From the NCBI GenBank assembly GCA_015478945.1, contig JABUQX010097218.1:1-12500 (forward strand): 12,500 bases of DNA. Direction: 5' to 3'. Shown here piece after piece: positions 1 to 9,941 of the stretch. A model generated the notes under the pieces. It saw only the letters and a program-made list of their open reading frames with translations, had not been told where the DNA came from and did no database searches. Source of the stretch: Trachelipus rathkii. Its lineage: Eukaryota; Arthropoda; Malacostraca; Isopoda; Trachelipodidae. Position 1 is the stretch's first letter; every line of letters begins with the position of its first letter. Position numbers and translations under genes: made by a program.

Positions 1-1019
1 AAATAGCTATTAACTAATTAAACAAATAATAAATAATAATAATATATAAATAATAATAATTATAATAAATAAAATTAAAATATTAAATTAAATAATAAAT
101 AATAATAATTAATAAATTAATTAATATATAATAAATTAATATTAATAATAAATAATTATATAATAATTATAATAATAATTAATAATCAAATAAAATAACA
201 TTAAAATCTAATATATATTAATTAAATCAATATATAAAATACATTAAATAATATATCATATATCAATTAATATTTAATAAAAATAAATCAATTATAATAA
301 ATATACTTATATAAATAATTTTATATAATTCTATTATATAATAAATACTATAATATAAATTATACAAATATTACAATGATATAAAATATTTCATTAATTA
401 TAAATAATATTAAATAATAATAATAATAATAATATTAAATATAAATAATCAATTATATAATATATAATAAAATTAAATAATAATTTGTAAATTATCATAT
501 AAATTAATATTGTGAGGTAAATATAAATATAATTAAAATAATTAAATAATAATAATTAAATAAATATTAAAATTAAATAATAATAAAATATATATAAACT
601 CAGAGATTAATATAATTCCAGTAGAAATCAATGTGTAAGATAAACGATTTCTTCATTTTAATAAAGTTTTTAATATTAACTCTAGAATGGTATATTTAAA
701 ATTTTTTTATTATAATACCAACTAAATTATTGAATGGAATTTCAACGTCTATTTAATTATATATAAATTAATATATTAATATAAAATAATAATAATAATA
801 TTAATATATTAATAATAATATTTATAATATTTAAATAGTATTGAATTTTAATATATATTAAAATTCAATCTAACTGATTAATACTATTAAACTATAATTA
901 ATTTTACTAAATATACTATATATTTAATAATTAATAATCTAATAATTAATAAAAATATATAATTTAACAAATAATATAATCATAATATTAAATATTATTA
1001 AAATAGTGTGTAAATATAA
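1..1019. repeat. AT low-complexity DNA with degenerate (TAA)n
   Basis: The first 600 bases are almost pure A and T, with runs of TAA/AATAAT and A more common than T on the given strand. G and C occur only as scattered single bases. From about 600 the sequence is slightly more complex (for example 601-740), then returns to AT repeats. There is no open frame or RNA gene. This looks like decayed trinucleotide satellite rather than a gene-bearing stretch. Confidence 0.85.
840..869. repeat. Perfect 30-bp palindrome
   Basis: Positions 840-854 read attgaattttaatat and 855-869 are its exact reverse complement, with no spacer. Beyond a roughly 11-base interruption on the right, the arms resume: aatagtatt at about 834-842 matches aatactatt at about 881-889. 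This could extrude as a cruciform, or be the centre of a small foldback element. The AT-rich setting makes chance palindromes more likely, but arms of this length containing G/C bases are notable. Confidence 0.75.
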
Positions 1020-1200
1020 ATGATTTATGTGCTCAAAAAAGTGTTTGAATACTATATTCTATAGTGACGTATTTAATGGTAATTTACAATACATGTACCA
1101 AGATAGATATTCTTATCTAACGACTATTACCTAACTATAATATGTTATTGATATATATACTTTATATTAGAGTTATATATATCATATATATATCAGGAGG

Positions 1201-1239
1201 AGGTAATTATATATATATATATATAATTATATATTACCT
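1201..1239. repeat. AT hairpin closed by AGGTAAT/ATTACCT
   Basis: AGGTAAT at 1201-1207 is matched by ATTACCT at 1233-1239, and the interior is (AT)n that can pair with itself. The GC-containing ends distinguish it from plain (AT)n. Function is unknown; it may simply be an (AT)n expansion inside a short inverted repeat. Confidence 0.6.
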
Positions 1240-1370
1240 AAGTAAAATCTCCCAATTTTAAACATTATCTTTTGACAGTTGTCTGGGTTGTTATATTTTT
1301 TCTTAAACTGTTGATAAAACAAAAATAATTAATTTAGATATTTTCTCATCCATTTAAAAATACGCCAAAA

Positions 1371-1505
1371 ATTATTATTATTATTATTAATATTATTATT
1401 ATATTATTATTATTATTAATTATTATTTTATTATTAATTCCCTATTATTATTATTATATTATTATCATTATTATTTATTATTATTATTATTTATTTTTTA
1501 TTATT
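1371..1505. repeat. Degenerate (ATT)n microsatellite
   Basis: ATT units run through the interval, interrupted by single-base changes and by the non-repeat word ccc near 1441. It is the opposite strand phase of the (TAA)n seen at the start of the window. Confidence 0.9.
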
Positions 1506-1514
1506 GTATATTTT

Positions 1515-1611
1515 ATAGTGGTACAGTAGTAGTAGTTAGTAGTATGGTAGTATAGTAGTTAGTAGTAAGTAGTAGTAGTAGTAGTGTGTGTAGTAGTAGA
1601 GTATAGTGTAG
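1515..1611. repeat. Degenerate (TAG)n / (GTA)n microsatellite
   Basis: The trinucleotide TAG/AGT recurs across about 95 bases with slips such as ttag, tatag and gtgtgtg. It directly follows the (ATT)n tract, forming a compound array. Confidence 0.9.
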
Positions 1612-1883
1612 AAAGCTAAATATTGTGCTTTATGATGTATGTAAATCTAAAAAAAAAAAATTTAAATAATTCAACTTTTTCATATAGGGAACATTAATTT
1701 TAAAAGCTCTTTTGATTATCGCTCTATTTGATCTTCATTTAGATTTGATCATCTAAATTATGTTCTTAGTGTTGTGTGGCTTGCGTCCCTCAAATGGATA
1801 CTTGGTTTAATAATACTTTGGTTACTAAAGTGCTAACTTTTAATAATATAAAATGCGATTTATAATATAATAGAAGTTTATTA

Positions 1884-1904
1884 GTATTATATTATATATA
1901 TATA

Positions 1905-1947
<43 letters not shown>

Positions 1948-2003
1948 TATTATATAATAATATATATATTATATATATTATAATATATATATATTATATA
2001 TAA
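1884..2003. repeat. (AT)n microsatellite
   Basis: This is almost pure alternating AT, interrupted by periodic AA or TT steps. It abuts the left edge of the possible hAT-like segment that starts at about 2005. Confidence 0.9.
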
Positions 2004-2069
2004 TTAGGGATGTAACGGAACTCGATTGTTTAAAGTTCGGTTCCGTGCCGTGAACTAACTTGGTTCGGG

Positions 2070-2084
2070 CCGGTAATATACCGG
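2070..2084. repeat. CCGGTA-ATA-TACCGG palindrome
   Basis: Six-base arms with a three-base spacer lie in otherwise AT-rich DNA, inside the possible hAT-like end. A related 12-base palindrome, TTCCGGCCGGAA, occurs at 2793-2804. Each is followed by CCGGAACTTTTTC or overlaps its start. Subterminal repeats of this kind can be transposase-binding sites; that role is inference. Confidence 0.6.
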
Positions 2085-2284
2085 AACTTTTTCCACTTTT
2101 TCAATCTCTCTAAAAAATTCAGTAATGTATTATGTCATATACTGCAGTATAAGATGATGATCAACGCTAAAAAATAATATAAAAAATTGGGTATATCATG
2201 TGAACACATATCATGATAAAATGACCATAGTCTATACTTTCGAAAACTTTAAAATGAACAATATTTTCAACTCGTACCTGTAGC

Positions 2285-2328
2285 TTGATAAGCCCTAGAG
2301 TCTAGAGTCTAGACTCTTAGGCTATCAA
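2285..2328. repeat. 44-nt imperfect palindrome with 1-nt loop
   Basis: The left arm (2285-2306) begins TTGATA and ends AGAGTCTAGA. The right arm (2308-2328) begins TCTAGACTCT and ends TATCAA. The inner 10 bases and the outer 6 bases pair perfectly; between them GCC/GGC also pairs, around two mismatches and one bulge. It lies within the possible hAT-like segment and could be a foldback core or a cruciform-prone site. Confidence 0.75.
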
Positions 2329-2835
2329 TAATTCTTTATAAAGTATTATATTATTATTATTCATTATTCATTATTAATTATTATTATTAATTATTAATAA
2401 TTATTATTTTTATGGAAATATTATCATTATCGTTATATAATATTATTATGAATATTATTATATAGAATCGAAGTAATATGGCAGTTTACTGGAAATACAA
2501 GAGAGTGTGGTAATTAAACTGTTTTAAGACATAAAATTTTTAAAATTTAAGAAACAAAGATTCCAATAATTTCTTACTTAAAAATAGAACTTATTTGATT
2601 TTGCAACGTTGGATGTAGTAATTAAGTTGTGGAGTAATCACATCATCTCTTATCTTCAACCACGCTACAGAACTCCTCTGAAAAAAAGCTTCTCAGATAA
2701 ACGATGAAGCAGGGCAGAAAGCGAGCTCTTTTAGCTACAATTTATGAAAATAGGGTATTATTTCTTGATTGTTACGGTTCATAATGCAAACTTTCCGGCC
2801 GGAACTTTTTCAGGTTTTCCGGAAGAGCTCCGTAC

Positions 2836-3157
2836 TTTCTAAAATTGTTTTTTTTGATTTGATGTGTATTAATTTGTGCTTATTCCATTTTCAGTTAGAA
2901 TAAATTAATTCTGTTATAAATTTTGTATGCATGATGAAAAAAAATGAAATTGTATGCATGGAAATCACATCTTCATTAATGGAATTAATTTTTAAGTTGT
3001 AATATTTCATAGAAAATAGATGCATTTATTTATCTTACTTAGTTAAAGTATAATGATGCAAATATATTTTACAATATAATTTTTATAATATAATTCAAAT
3101 GTTGTAAACTTTTACGAAATATAATTTATGATTTAATTAATTAACATAATATTTATT

Positions 3158-3160
<3 letters not shown>
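2836..3160. other. No recognisable feature
   Basis: This is AT-rich unique-looking sequence with stops in all frames. Nothing supports a gene or RNA. Confidence 0.6.

Positions 3161-3193
<33 letters not shown>
3161..3193. repeat. (AC)n microsatellite
   Basis: There are 33 bases of uninterrupted AC repeat, followed by degenerate AC-rich sequence to about 3220. Confidence 0.97.
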
Positions 3194-3194
<1 letters not shown>

Positions 3195-3219
3195 CGGACA
3201 CCTACACGTAACAACACAC

Positions 3220-5500
3220 ATATATTCACGTGATTTCCTGTGAGCTTATATGTCCAAGAAAATGTACATATATTTATACTTGGACTATATATATATATAT
3301 ATTATATAAGCGTTATAGATAATCTTATAAGCGTCCTAGAAGTACAAAGTATATCATCTTAGTAAGTACTTGTGAAGAAACATATAGAAAGCATTTATAC
3401 GTAGCCTATATAGTCTTATATATAATATGGGATAATTAATAGAAAGATTGCCTAGTTTATATTCTACTGAAAGGGTGAAAATCCCTAACTACTATATATA
3501 TAATTCAAATTTCTTCCTTCTTGAATTTCAAAAAATTCATATTTACTCATCTTGACAAGACATGTCCTGGAGGCCATGACATTTAAGTGTCCTAATTCTA
3601 TTCTCACACAGACAATTGTTTCCTGAAAATAAAAAACTTCATCAATAAATCCTCCTTTTTAACCGAGTACTATAGATCAACGAGATTTCACGCATTTATT
3701 TTTAAGGCAGAGAAAGGAACACAAAATCATTTCTATTTATTCACATTGGTGTAAAATAATGGAGCTGCAAAGCTGTAATTGTGCAAGCGGCATCAAATCG
3801 GCATTAAATTTTTATAGTCAAATTGGTTCATTAAGAATGTCCTCTTTTACTGTAAACATTGAATAGGTAAGATAAAAGCATGAGATCAAATTGAATTAAA
3901 ACAAAAGATTTTTAGCTTTATTCGAAGAGTCAGAAATGAAATATCCGCCTCCATGCCAGAAATAATTACCTCGATTATGAGTTCAGCGCACTACAAGATA
4001 CTCCTTCCGCCACTTGCTGTCACATTTAGAACTATATATTTACGACTTCCTTATTTAATGCAAAAGATGTCGAAGCAAGCAATACTGAGAGTCTTTAAAA
4101 AAGGATACTAAAGGAATCACTGAACTGGAAAAGGTCATGACTTCCTTCTTGGTCTCTGTTCCAAAAATAGAATTTTCTCATTCCAATTCCGTTCATCAAA
4201 GAGCGCTTCTTTAGTCTATAAAATCTATACTGAGAGACATTTATTAAAATTATCATTATTATATCAGTTATCACCCAGACCCCATTATCTGAAACAAGAT
4301 TAGGCGCGTCAAAAGATATTATTAATAATAATATATAAAATATTTCATTATTCCAAATATGACAATTACATAATTACTCCACTATCTTTTTATTACAAAT
4401 TATTATTGTAAAATTTGCACTTTACTGAATATCTACTATAATAAAAATAAATATTTTTTATCATCTTGAGACTCAAAGTATTTGAGTTTATTTATTTATA
4501 TTTGTAATCACGTAATAATATGGGTGTTTTTAATAATTCTTTAACGAAAGGGTTTTCGAGTAATATTCAGTATCAACTGACTGATATCGGAAGTTAAGTA
4601 GAATAGTTATACTAGAGTATAAGTAACCGTGCAGCCATCAAGATCATACATAGCTATACTACACATTACAATTTTTTTAGTTGCAGAAGATCTTTGAGAG
4701 CATAAGAAATGTACTATCCCATGTCTAATTTACATTGCCTCTTACCTAAGATAGCTCAAACTTTCCATTCCGCTTCCGATTCTTTAGAACTTAGATTCCA
4801 TTAATTTTTAGGGTACGTGACTGTCTTTGCTATTTTTGTCTCGTTATGATGCTATATAGATTGCTGCATGAACAAGTATTTGTGGAGACAAAATCACGAC
4901 ACACTCTGCTTAACAGTGTAAAGGAGAGTATGACTTCTACATCTCATGTGTGCACAATGTTAATCAGTCATCGAGAACATTATTACTTCGTATCATTAAG
5001 ATTTTATCAAAATCTCAAATTTTGAAAACAACTTTTACTTTCTTCGTTTTGGATACAATTCAAACGGTACAAGTTGAATTGTAATCACATTTAGCAGCTA
5101 TCCTGTTCCTATCATTTCACACTCTCATCCTGTCTTTATTTATTTTTACATACATTTATATTATGATCATGTTTGATGCGTTATCCCGTAACTAAGCTCT
5201 AATTACTCTGCCTCTAATTGTTTATTACATCGAATTCTTGTTTAAAACGTTAGTAAGCAAATTCTTGGATATGTTCACAGAATGAATGTTATGCGAATTA
5301 TCGGCAGTTATACGAGAGCAAGAGTTTAGAAATATTGTTTTTTCATGAGTATCGTACACAACATCGGAGTACCAAATCATCTAAATTTATTATATTTGGA
5401 CAAAATGAGATTGCCTAGTGTAGTTAAGTAATAACAATCACAACATCCTAACAATCAACAACAAGCACATTCCATTTTAAATGGCAGCAAAGTCGTAATT
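3220..5500. other. Unassigned intergenic DNA
   Basis: This stretch is of more balanced composition than the flanks. I found no open frame worth reporting on either strand, no RNA gene and no clear transposon end. Locally it holds a short (ATA)n patch near 4320-4340 and a 7-bp inverted repeat with a 3-base loop, ACTCAAA-GTA-TTTGAGT (4471-4487). It may be intron or old transposon sequence; I cannot tell which. Confidence 0.6.
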
Positions 5501-5517
5501 TAGCATAATTTTAAAGT

Positions 5518-6200
5518 TTATTTATTGACATTATTGATTCGCATTACTATAAGAACATCAATTACGATGTACACAAATATATAATTTCTCCCGAGAGCAG
5601 TCGTACTAATGCGACAACCTCTATCACCGATATTTACGCTACCAGACACATAGTCTCCCGACAAACACAGTGCACAACATAAAATCCTGGTCTTGACAAA
5701 AGGCAAATACTAAATATTATCGATCACTATCTTTAAACAACCATCATTAATTCAATTGTTTTTGAATATCTTCACTAATGACATTGGGAAGTAAGATTAT
5801 ATACGCAGGGCTGACGGAGAGTTCCCGTAAAATAAATTTTTCGACATAACCGACTCACCGAATCCCTTAACAACTTCAAATTTGGAAATTCTTGACTCTC
5901 GAACTTTGAACCACGACTACCACTACTATAACGAAAAATTTTCGAGATCCAACTATATTCAACACGACATAACAAACACCGACGATACCACTTAAACAAA
6001 AATCTTTCAGATCTCCAACGACTCCGACACTGTCCAGCAGTCAAATTCAAAAATTTTGACTCTGAATTCCTCTCTCCATCTCAGACACTCGTGCTCCAGC
6101 CCATAACGGCTCCGCAGCTGTGGAAATAAAAATGTAACAATCGAGTGGAGCAAAAGGTAGGTATACAAGCCTGCGAGTTTGGAAGAAGGAATACAATATT
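5518..6200. other. Unsupported short minus-strand ORFs with loose internal repetition
   Basis: Two minus-strand open frames (5518-5706, 62 codons; 5775-6050, 91 codons) are present, but neither shows a domain, signal peptide or motif I recognise, so I do not call them genes. Several phrases recur at irregular spacing. tcaaatttggaaattcttga (about 5875) resembles tcaaattcaaaaattttga (about 6041), and aaaattttcgagatccaac (about 5936) resembles aaatctttcagatctccaac (about 6000). This suggests an old local duplication. Confidence 0.4.
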
Positions 6201-6253
6201 AAACATTCTAGAGTAAATCAAATATCAATAGAATACAAAGAGGAGAAGTAGAT

Positions 6254-6319
6254 GAGAGAGAGAGAGAGAGCAGACGCAGAGAGAGAGACCGAGAGAAGAG
6301 AGAGAGAGAGAGAGAGAGA
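6254..6319. repeat. (GA)n microsatellite
   Basis: GA dinucleotides run from 6254 to 6270 and again from 6277 to 6319, separated by cagacg and interrupted by accg. The minus-strand open frame across 6218-6433 is a product of this repeat (Ser-Leu runs) and is not a gene. Confidence 0.95.
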
Positions 6320-6555
6320 TGCAACGGTTCGACGGGCAGTAAAGAGACTGGAGAGAGAGTATGAGTTATCGTGAGAGCCAGGAGTGTTTAGCAGAACAAC
6401 GCAAAAACCAACTAGAAAACTCACACTTTTCATGGCAGGACCGTGTGAGCGAAATCACTACCAGATATTTTGAGGCTTACAACTAGGTGAACAACAACAT
6501 TCCTAAAGAACAGGAAACTGTGGTGTTGAGCGGCGAAAAAATTCTGAGATCTCCC

Positions 6556-6563
6556 TATATAAG
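6556..6563 (+). promoter_or_regulatory. TATA-box-like site
   Basis: TATATAAG is preceded by the GC-containing word ctccc and followed by gaaccccc. That is a better core-promoter context than the ubiquitous AT repeats elsewhere in the window. A (GA)n tract lies about 240 bases upstream. I see no initiator motif and no downstream coding frame, so a promoter, perhaps of an old retroelement LTR or an unannotated transcript, is only a possibility. Confidence 0.25.
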
Positions 6564-6619
6564 AACCCCCAAACCTTTCTTTGAAGAGAGATCTTGGTTG
6601 AGAAAGATTCTTCATTAAT

Positions 6620-7160
6620 GATATGTGATATTAGGTCACAAGAGAAAAAGAAAAAACGCAAGAATTGGAGGACAGACCGCATACTGATGGGGCACGTTGT
6701 GTTTTCCTTGAAAGAAGATGTACAGTTGCGTCTGAGAGTAAATGTCGATTAGAAAGGATGAGGGAGGAGAACGATTAATAATATAAACACAACCCTTCAT
6801 GTCAAATGGACCCATTAGAATTTTGAGAAAGATCAGAGGTTAGAATCTTACCAACTAAAGCTGGACCCTACTAGCAACGAGATAAAGTGCTATTGGTAGG
6901 TCGTCTTTTAAAATAAAGGAGTAATGAAGATTGGAGCCTTCTACTTAGGAATTAAATACGTGATGAAAATAATAAGACAACAGAAAGTCCATTAAATCGA
7001 AAAGTAGAAGATGTTTGGGGGTAATAGGACAGAACCGAGAAGCGATACACAATATCTAATAGAATAAAATGATGAACGGTTATCCGTCCAAACAACAAAT
7101 TGCTATTGAAAACGATCACGGCAAAAGTAAAAATTACGAAAAGGTCATTAAACCAAAAGA
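6620..7160. other. A/G-rich unassigned stretch
   Basis: The plus strand is markedly purine-rich (many gaa, aag and gga words) and C/T-poor. All plus-strand frames are broken by frequent stops, and no protein family is recognisable. The skew is compatible with a long-decayed plus-strand coding or retroelement segment, or with simple mutational bias. Confidence 0.4.
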
Positions 7161-8593
7161 GATATAAATAAATAATATAACAATAACTAAATTATACAAT
7201 AATAACAATAATAATTAATATATAACACAAAACATAATAACAAATAACAATTAAACAATTAAACAATAACAATAACAAATATAACTAATAATCATAATAA
7301 CAATTATAAGCAATTAATAATATAATAATTAATTTAAATAATAATTTAGTATTATTTATATATATTAATAATAATAATAATAATAAATTAATAATAATTA
7401 AATAACTTATATAATAGTTAATTAAATTATTAGTAAATAATAATAATATGATATAATACTATAATAATATTTAATAATAATGAAGTAATATTAACTAAAT
7501 TATATATATATAAATATATTTAATTATATATTAAATACATTAATATTATAAAATAAAAATTAAATAAAAAAATAGGGACATAATTAGGTAGTTTATAATA
7601 TTTTTAATATTTTTCGATTAATTTGCTAAAATTGATAAATATCAGATATTTATATTTATATTTAATTAATTTTTAACTTATTATTATTTGTAAAGGTTTT
7701 ATAAAATTATATAATATTAGATTATAATTAATTTTTTATTTAATTTATATATTATTATAATATTAATAATATTTAATTTTTATTATATTATAATTATTAT
7801 TTATATTATAATTAAATTTATTTAATATTATTAATTATATTATTTGTGTGTTATGTAGGTGACTAATTGTTTCCTAATATTAGTTAGTAGGACTCTTATG
7901 ATTAAACTATAAAGGAATAAAATTAATTAATTCCGCAGAATGAGTATTTTATTTTATTAAGTTAAAGTCACATTGTAAAACTATTATCGGTGTATTTTAT
8001 TGTTAGTTTTTTAAACATAATTTGAGTTCTATATCTTCAACTATAAATAATTAATATATAACTATTTTTTGTTTTTTTAAATAAAATTCAATTAAAGATA
8101 AATGAAAGATTTAGTGATATAGACTAGAGACTGAAAAAAAAAACTAAAAATATATGTCCATATTAAATTAATTATTTCTAGAATAACAGATAGAGAGTCC
8201 CATTTTTATGCTATTCTATGATAGATATACCATCATACTGAATTCATAGAGATATATAATTAATTTCTACTATATATATATTTCTTTAATAGAGATATTT
8301 TATTACTCATTATTTAAAAAGTTTGGTATAGTTATACTTATTTTAGTATACAGATATATATAAATTATATATATATAATATTATAATATATATATTAATA
8401 ATATATATATTATACTAGTTATATATATATAAATATATTATATATTATTATATATATACGTATAAATCAGTTATATATCTTATAAAATAACAATATATAC
8501 GTAGGGGTTATATATAATAATTATAGTAGTATATGATAGATATTATATATTATATATATATATATTATATATAGATATGTCGTATATAGTGTA

Positions 8594-8597
<4 letters not shown>
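7160..8597. repeat. AT low-complexity DNA, (TAACAA)n-like then AT-rich
   Basis: From 7160 to about 7320 there are degenerate aataacaa units with A far above T. 7320-7560 is TAA/ATA mixture. 7600-7850 flips to T-rich TTA/ATT words. 7860-8340 is AT-rich but less repetitive. 8340-8597 is mostly AT dinucleotide with scattered G/C. No gene is visible. Confidence 0.8.

Positions 8598-8628
<31 letters not shown>
8598..8628. repeat. (AT)n microsatellite
   Basis: About 31 bases of clean alternating TA, ending at the change to gagttggatttgg. The minus-strand open frame that runs across it (8597-8800) ends in repeated Tyr-Ile encoded by the microsatellite and is not a gene. Confidence 0.95.
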
Positions 8629-8631
<3 letters not shown>

Positions 8632-8900
8632 TTGGATTTGGAGAAGTGTGAATGTCAGAAAGAGAGGAGAAAACAAAGCGAAAAAACAACTGAAAAGCGA
8701 GATGAAATTTTAAAGTCAGCAAGGCATATTCTTGAATGATTTCTAGAGAGTTTGTGAAGAAAATGGTTACAACGTGAATAGTGGAGCTTGGGTATGTCAA
8801 TAGGATCGGTTCATGAAAGGAGAAGTTAGGGCGTCATGGTTAGTAACTTGGCTCTTTAGTTTCATTGCGTGCAACAACTTTAGCACATTGACTGCAATGC

Positions 8901-9003
8901 CAGCCAGTGTGTGACTGACATTACAATTTCACTTGGTGCTTTGTCAGTCAATTTGGGTGACACTAACCTTCTCATTTGAAAAGTGCGTCTACCAAACTGG
9001 CTG
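8901..9003. repeat. Nested inverted repeats
   Basis: The outer arms are CAGCCAGT (8901-8908) and ACTGGCTG (8996-9003). The inner arms are TGACTGACA (8912-8920) and TGTCAGTCA (8942-8950). All arms pair perfectly. A third small inverted repeat, ACCCAA/TTGGGT, follows at 9044-9062. The block lies downstream of the 3' end of the minus-strand transposase relic, where subterminal or terminal repeats of that element would be expected. Membership of the same element is inference. Confidence 0.6.
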
Positions 9004-9552
9004 ACAGTATACGTGTTATATTCAATGGGATTTATATAGTGTGACCCAAGAAAGTTTTGGGTTATTTCATTTGGCGTCCAGGAGTAAAATTGTCTTTTTT
9101 CTATATTTAAATGAAAATTTATTGAATTTATCTAAAATATATAATTTTATTAAATTTTAAATGGTTTGGAATAAATTCATCTATCTGTTATTTTTGAAAT
9201 GGTTTTCTGTTCATAGCAAATTTAACCAATTTCTTTTTACGTAAAATAATTTAAACAAATTTCTTGAAGTAATATAAAAAATTTATATAGCATTTTTCTA
9301 CTTTACCAACTAAAATTTTAGCTTTTTCTTTATTTTTATAATGCTTTAACCTTAGTAATGTTTGTTAAAAGTGTATAGTGGGGAAAATATAAATACATAA
9401 GAAAAAAAATCTATATAATTTTTAAAAAAAAAATAAATTTGCTCCTCATTTCTTATGGTGTTTTTTTCAAAGCAAAGAAATGTAAGAGGATCGGTATATG
9501 TTCAAATGACACAGCAGTGTGTAATACTTTATTTAAACCTTTCTTTCTTGGC

Positions 9553-9627
9553 TTAAAGTCGGCACCACATAAATTTTTTCCTGTTTTCTTCACAGCACAG
9601 TGTGCACGCCCTTCTTATTTCTTCCAT
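9553..9627 (-). pseudogene. Cys-rich C-terminal tail of the piggyBac-like transposase
   Basis: The short frame MEEIRRACTLCCEENRKK, then FMWCRL and a stop, carries the RR-C-x-x-C start of the C-terminal zinc-binding region of this superfamily. The remaining ligands appear only after a frame change (LCFEK at about 9460, corresponding to the usual LC...CF..YH ending). The plus-strand frame 9439-9642 is antisense to this and is not a gene. Confidence 0.7.
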
Positions 9628-9847
9628 CACTGTTGGTCATAAATTTTAGAAAAGTGCTTTATGTTGCATTTTGGTTTTGGGTTTCTTGATGAAAATTCGA
9701 CACCCAAAAGCGATTTAGTTATTGATTCTCAGAAGATTTTTATATTTATCTTCTTATCTTTTTTTAAATATAAACTCTTCATGCATTGATAACAGCCATA
9801 CAGAACAGCAATGCAAATCCAAGTTTCCTAAACTATTTTAATTCTTT

Positions 9848-9941
9848 TCATAGGGGAGTTTTATTAGCAGCCATTTGGTCGGAAATATATATCCCACATT
9901 TTTCTTTATTATAAGATAGAATTACAGCTACGTTTTTAACA
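9848..9941 (-). pseudogene. YNK...SDQM block of the piggyBac-like transposase
   Basis: This is the most diagnostic piece: VAVILSYNKEKCGIYISDQM, then AANKTPL and a stop. The same frame resumes past the stop with FRKLGFALLFCMAVINA (down to about 9783), matching the family pattern of a Trp/Lys-rich turn followed by a hydrophobic helix ending near NA. Just upstream, RARKRREV is in another frame, implying a one-base shift at about 9939. The conserved GGVD Asp is replaced by Tyr. Confidence 0.85.

Larger units (their letters stand above)
2005..2835. mobile_element. Possible hAT-like non-autonomous element or fragment
   Basis: The left edge reads tagggatgtaacggaac, the style of terminus seen in many animal hAT transposons, which often start CA/TA-GGG-TGTAACGG and continue with GGTTCGG words. 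Here gttcggttccg follows at about 2035. Near the right side, ttgttacggttc (about 2769-2780) and a second CCGGAACTTTTTC (2799-2811) echo the left copy at 2081-2093. The segment is otherwise AT-rich and encodes nothing I can recognise. I could not find a matching right terminus or an 8-bp target duplication, so both the boundaries and the family are uncertain. Confidence 0.35.

Noticed and set aside
1..600. Mitochondrial AT-rich control region
   Set aside because: No mitochondrial tRNA or protein genes nearby, and the rest of the window is nuclear transposon sequence.
2601..2760. Minus-strand words SSVAWLKIRDDVITPQL as a transposase fragment
   Set aside because: A short frame without any family signature; I could not match it to a hAT dimerisation domain or anything else.
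2004..3488. TTAGGGAT (2004-2011) and ATCCCTAA (3481-3488) as terminal inverted repeats of one 1.5-kb element
   Set aside because: Only 8 bases match and no flanking target duplication is clear. Similarity does not extend inward, so chance is likely.
5518..5706. 62-codon minus-strand open frame
   Set aside because: No domain, signal peptide or similarity recognised, and the length is within chance expectation.
5775..6050. 91-codon minus-strand open frame
   Set aside because: Lacks motifs and overlaps loosely repeated sequence. Not enough evidence for a gene, although it is the longest unexplained frame.
6325..6336. ggttcgacggg as a tRNA/SINE B-box
   Set aside because: It lacks the usual GGTTCGANNCC spacing, and there is no A-box or cloverleaf around it.
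6218..6433. Minus-strand open frame rich in Ser and Leu
   Set aside because: The frame is created by the (GA)n tract.
6430..6615. 61-codon minus-strand open frame
   Set aside because: No recognisable feature; runs across the TATA-like site in the opposite direction.
8597..8800. 67-codon minus-strand open frame ending in repeated Tyr-Ile
   Set aside because: The C-terminus is (AT)n microsatellite, and the rest has no family similarity that I can see.
9439..9642. 67-codon plus-strand open frame with several Cys and Phe
   Set aside because: Antisense to the Cys-rich tail of the minus-strand piggyBac-like transposase.
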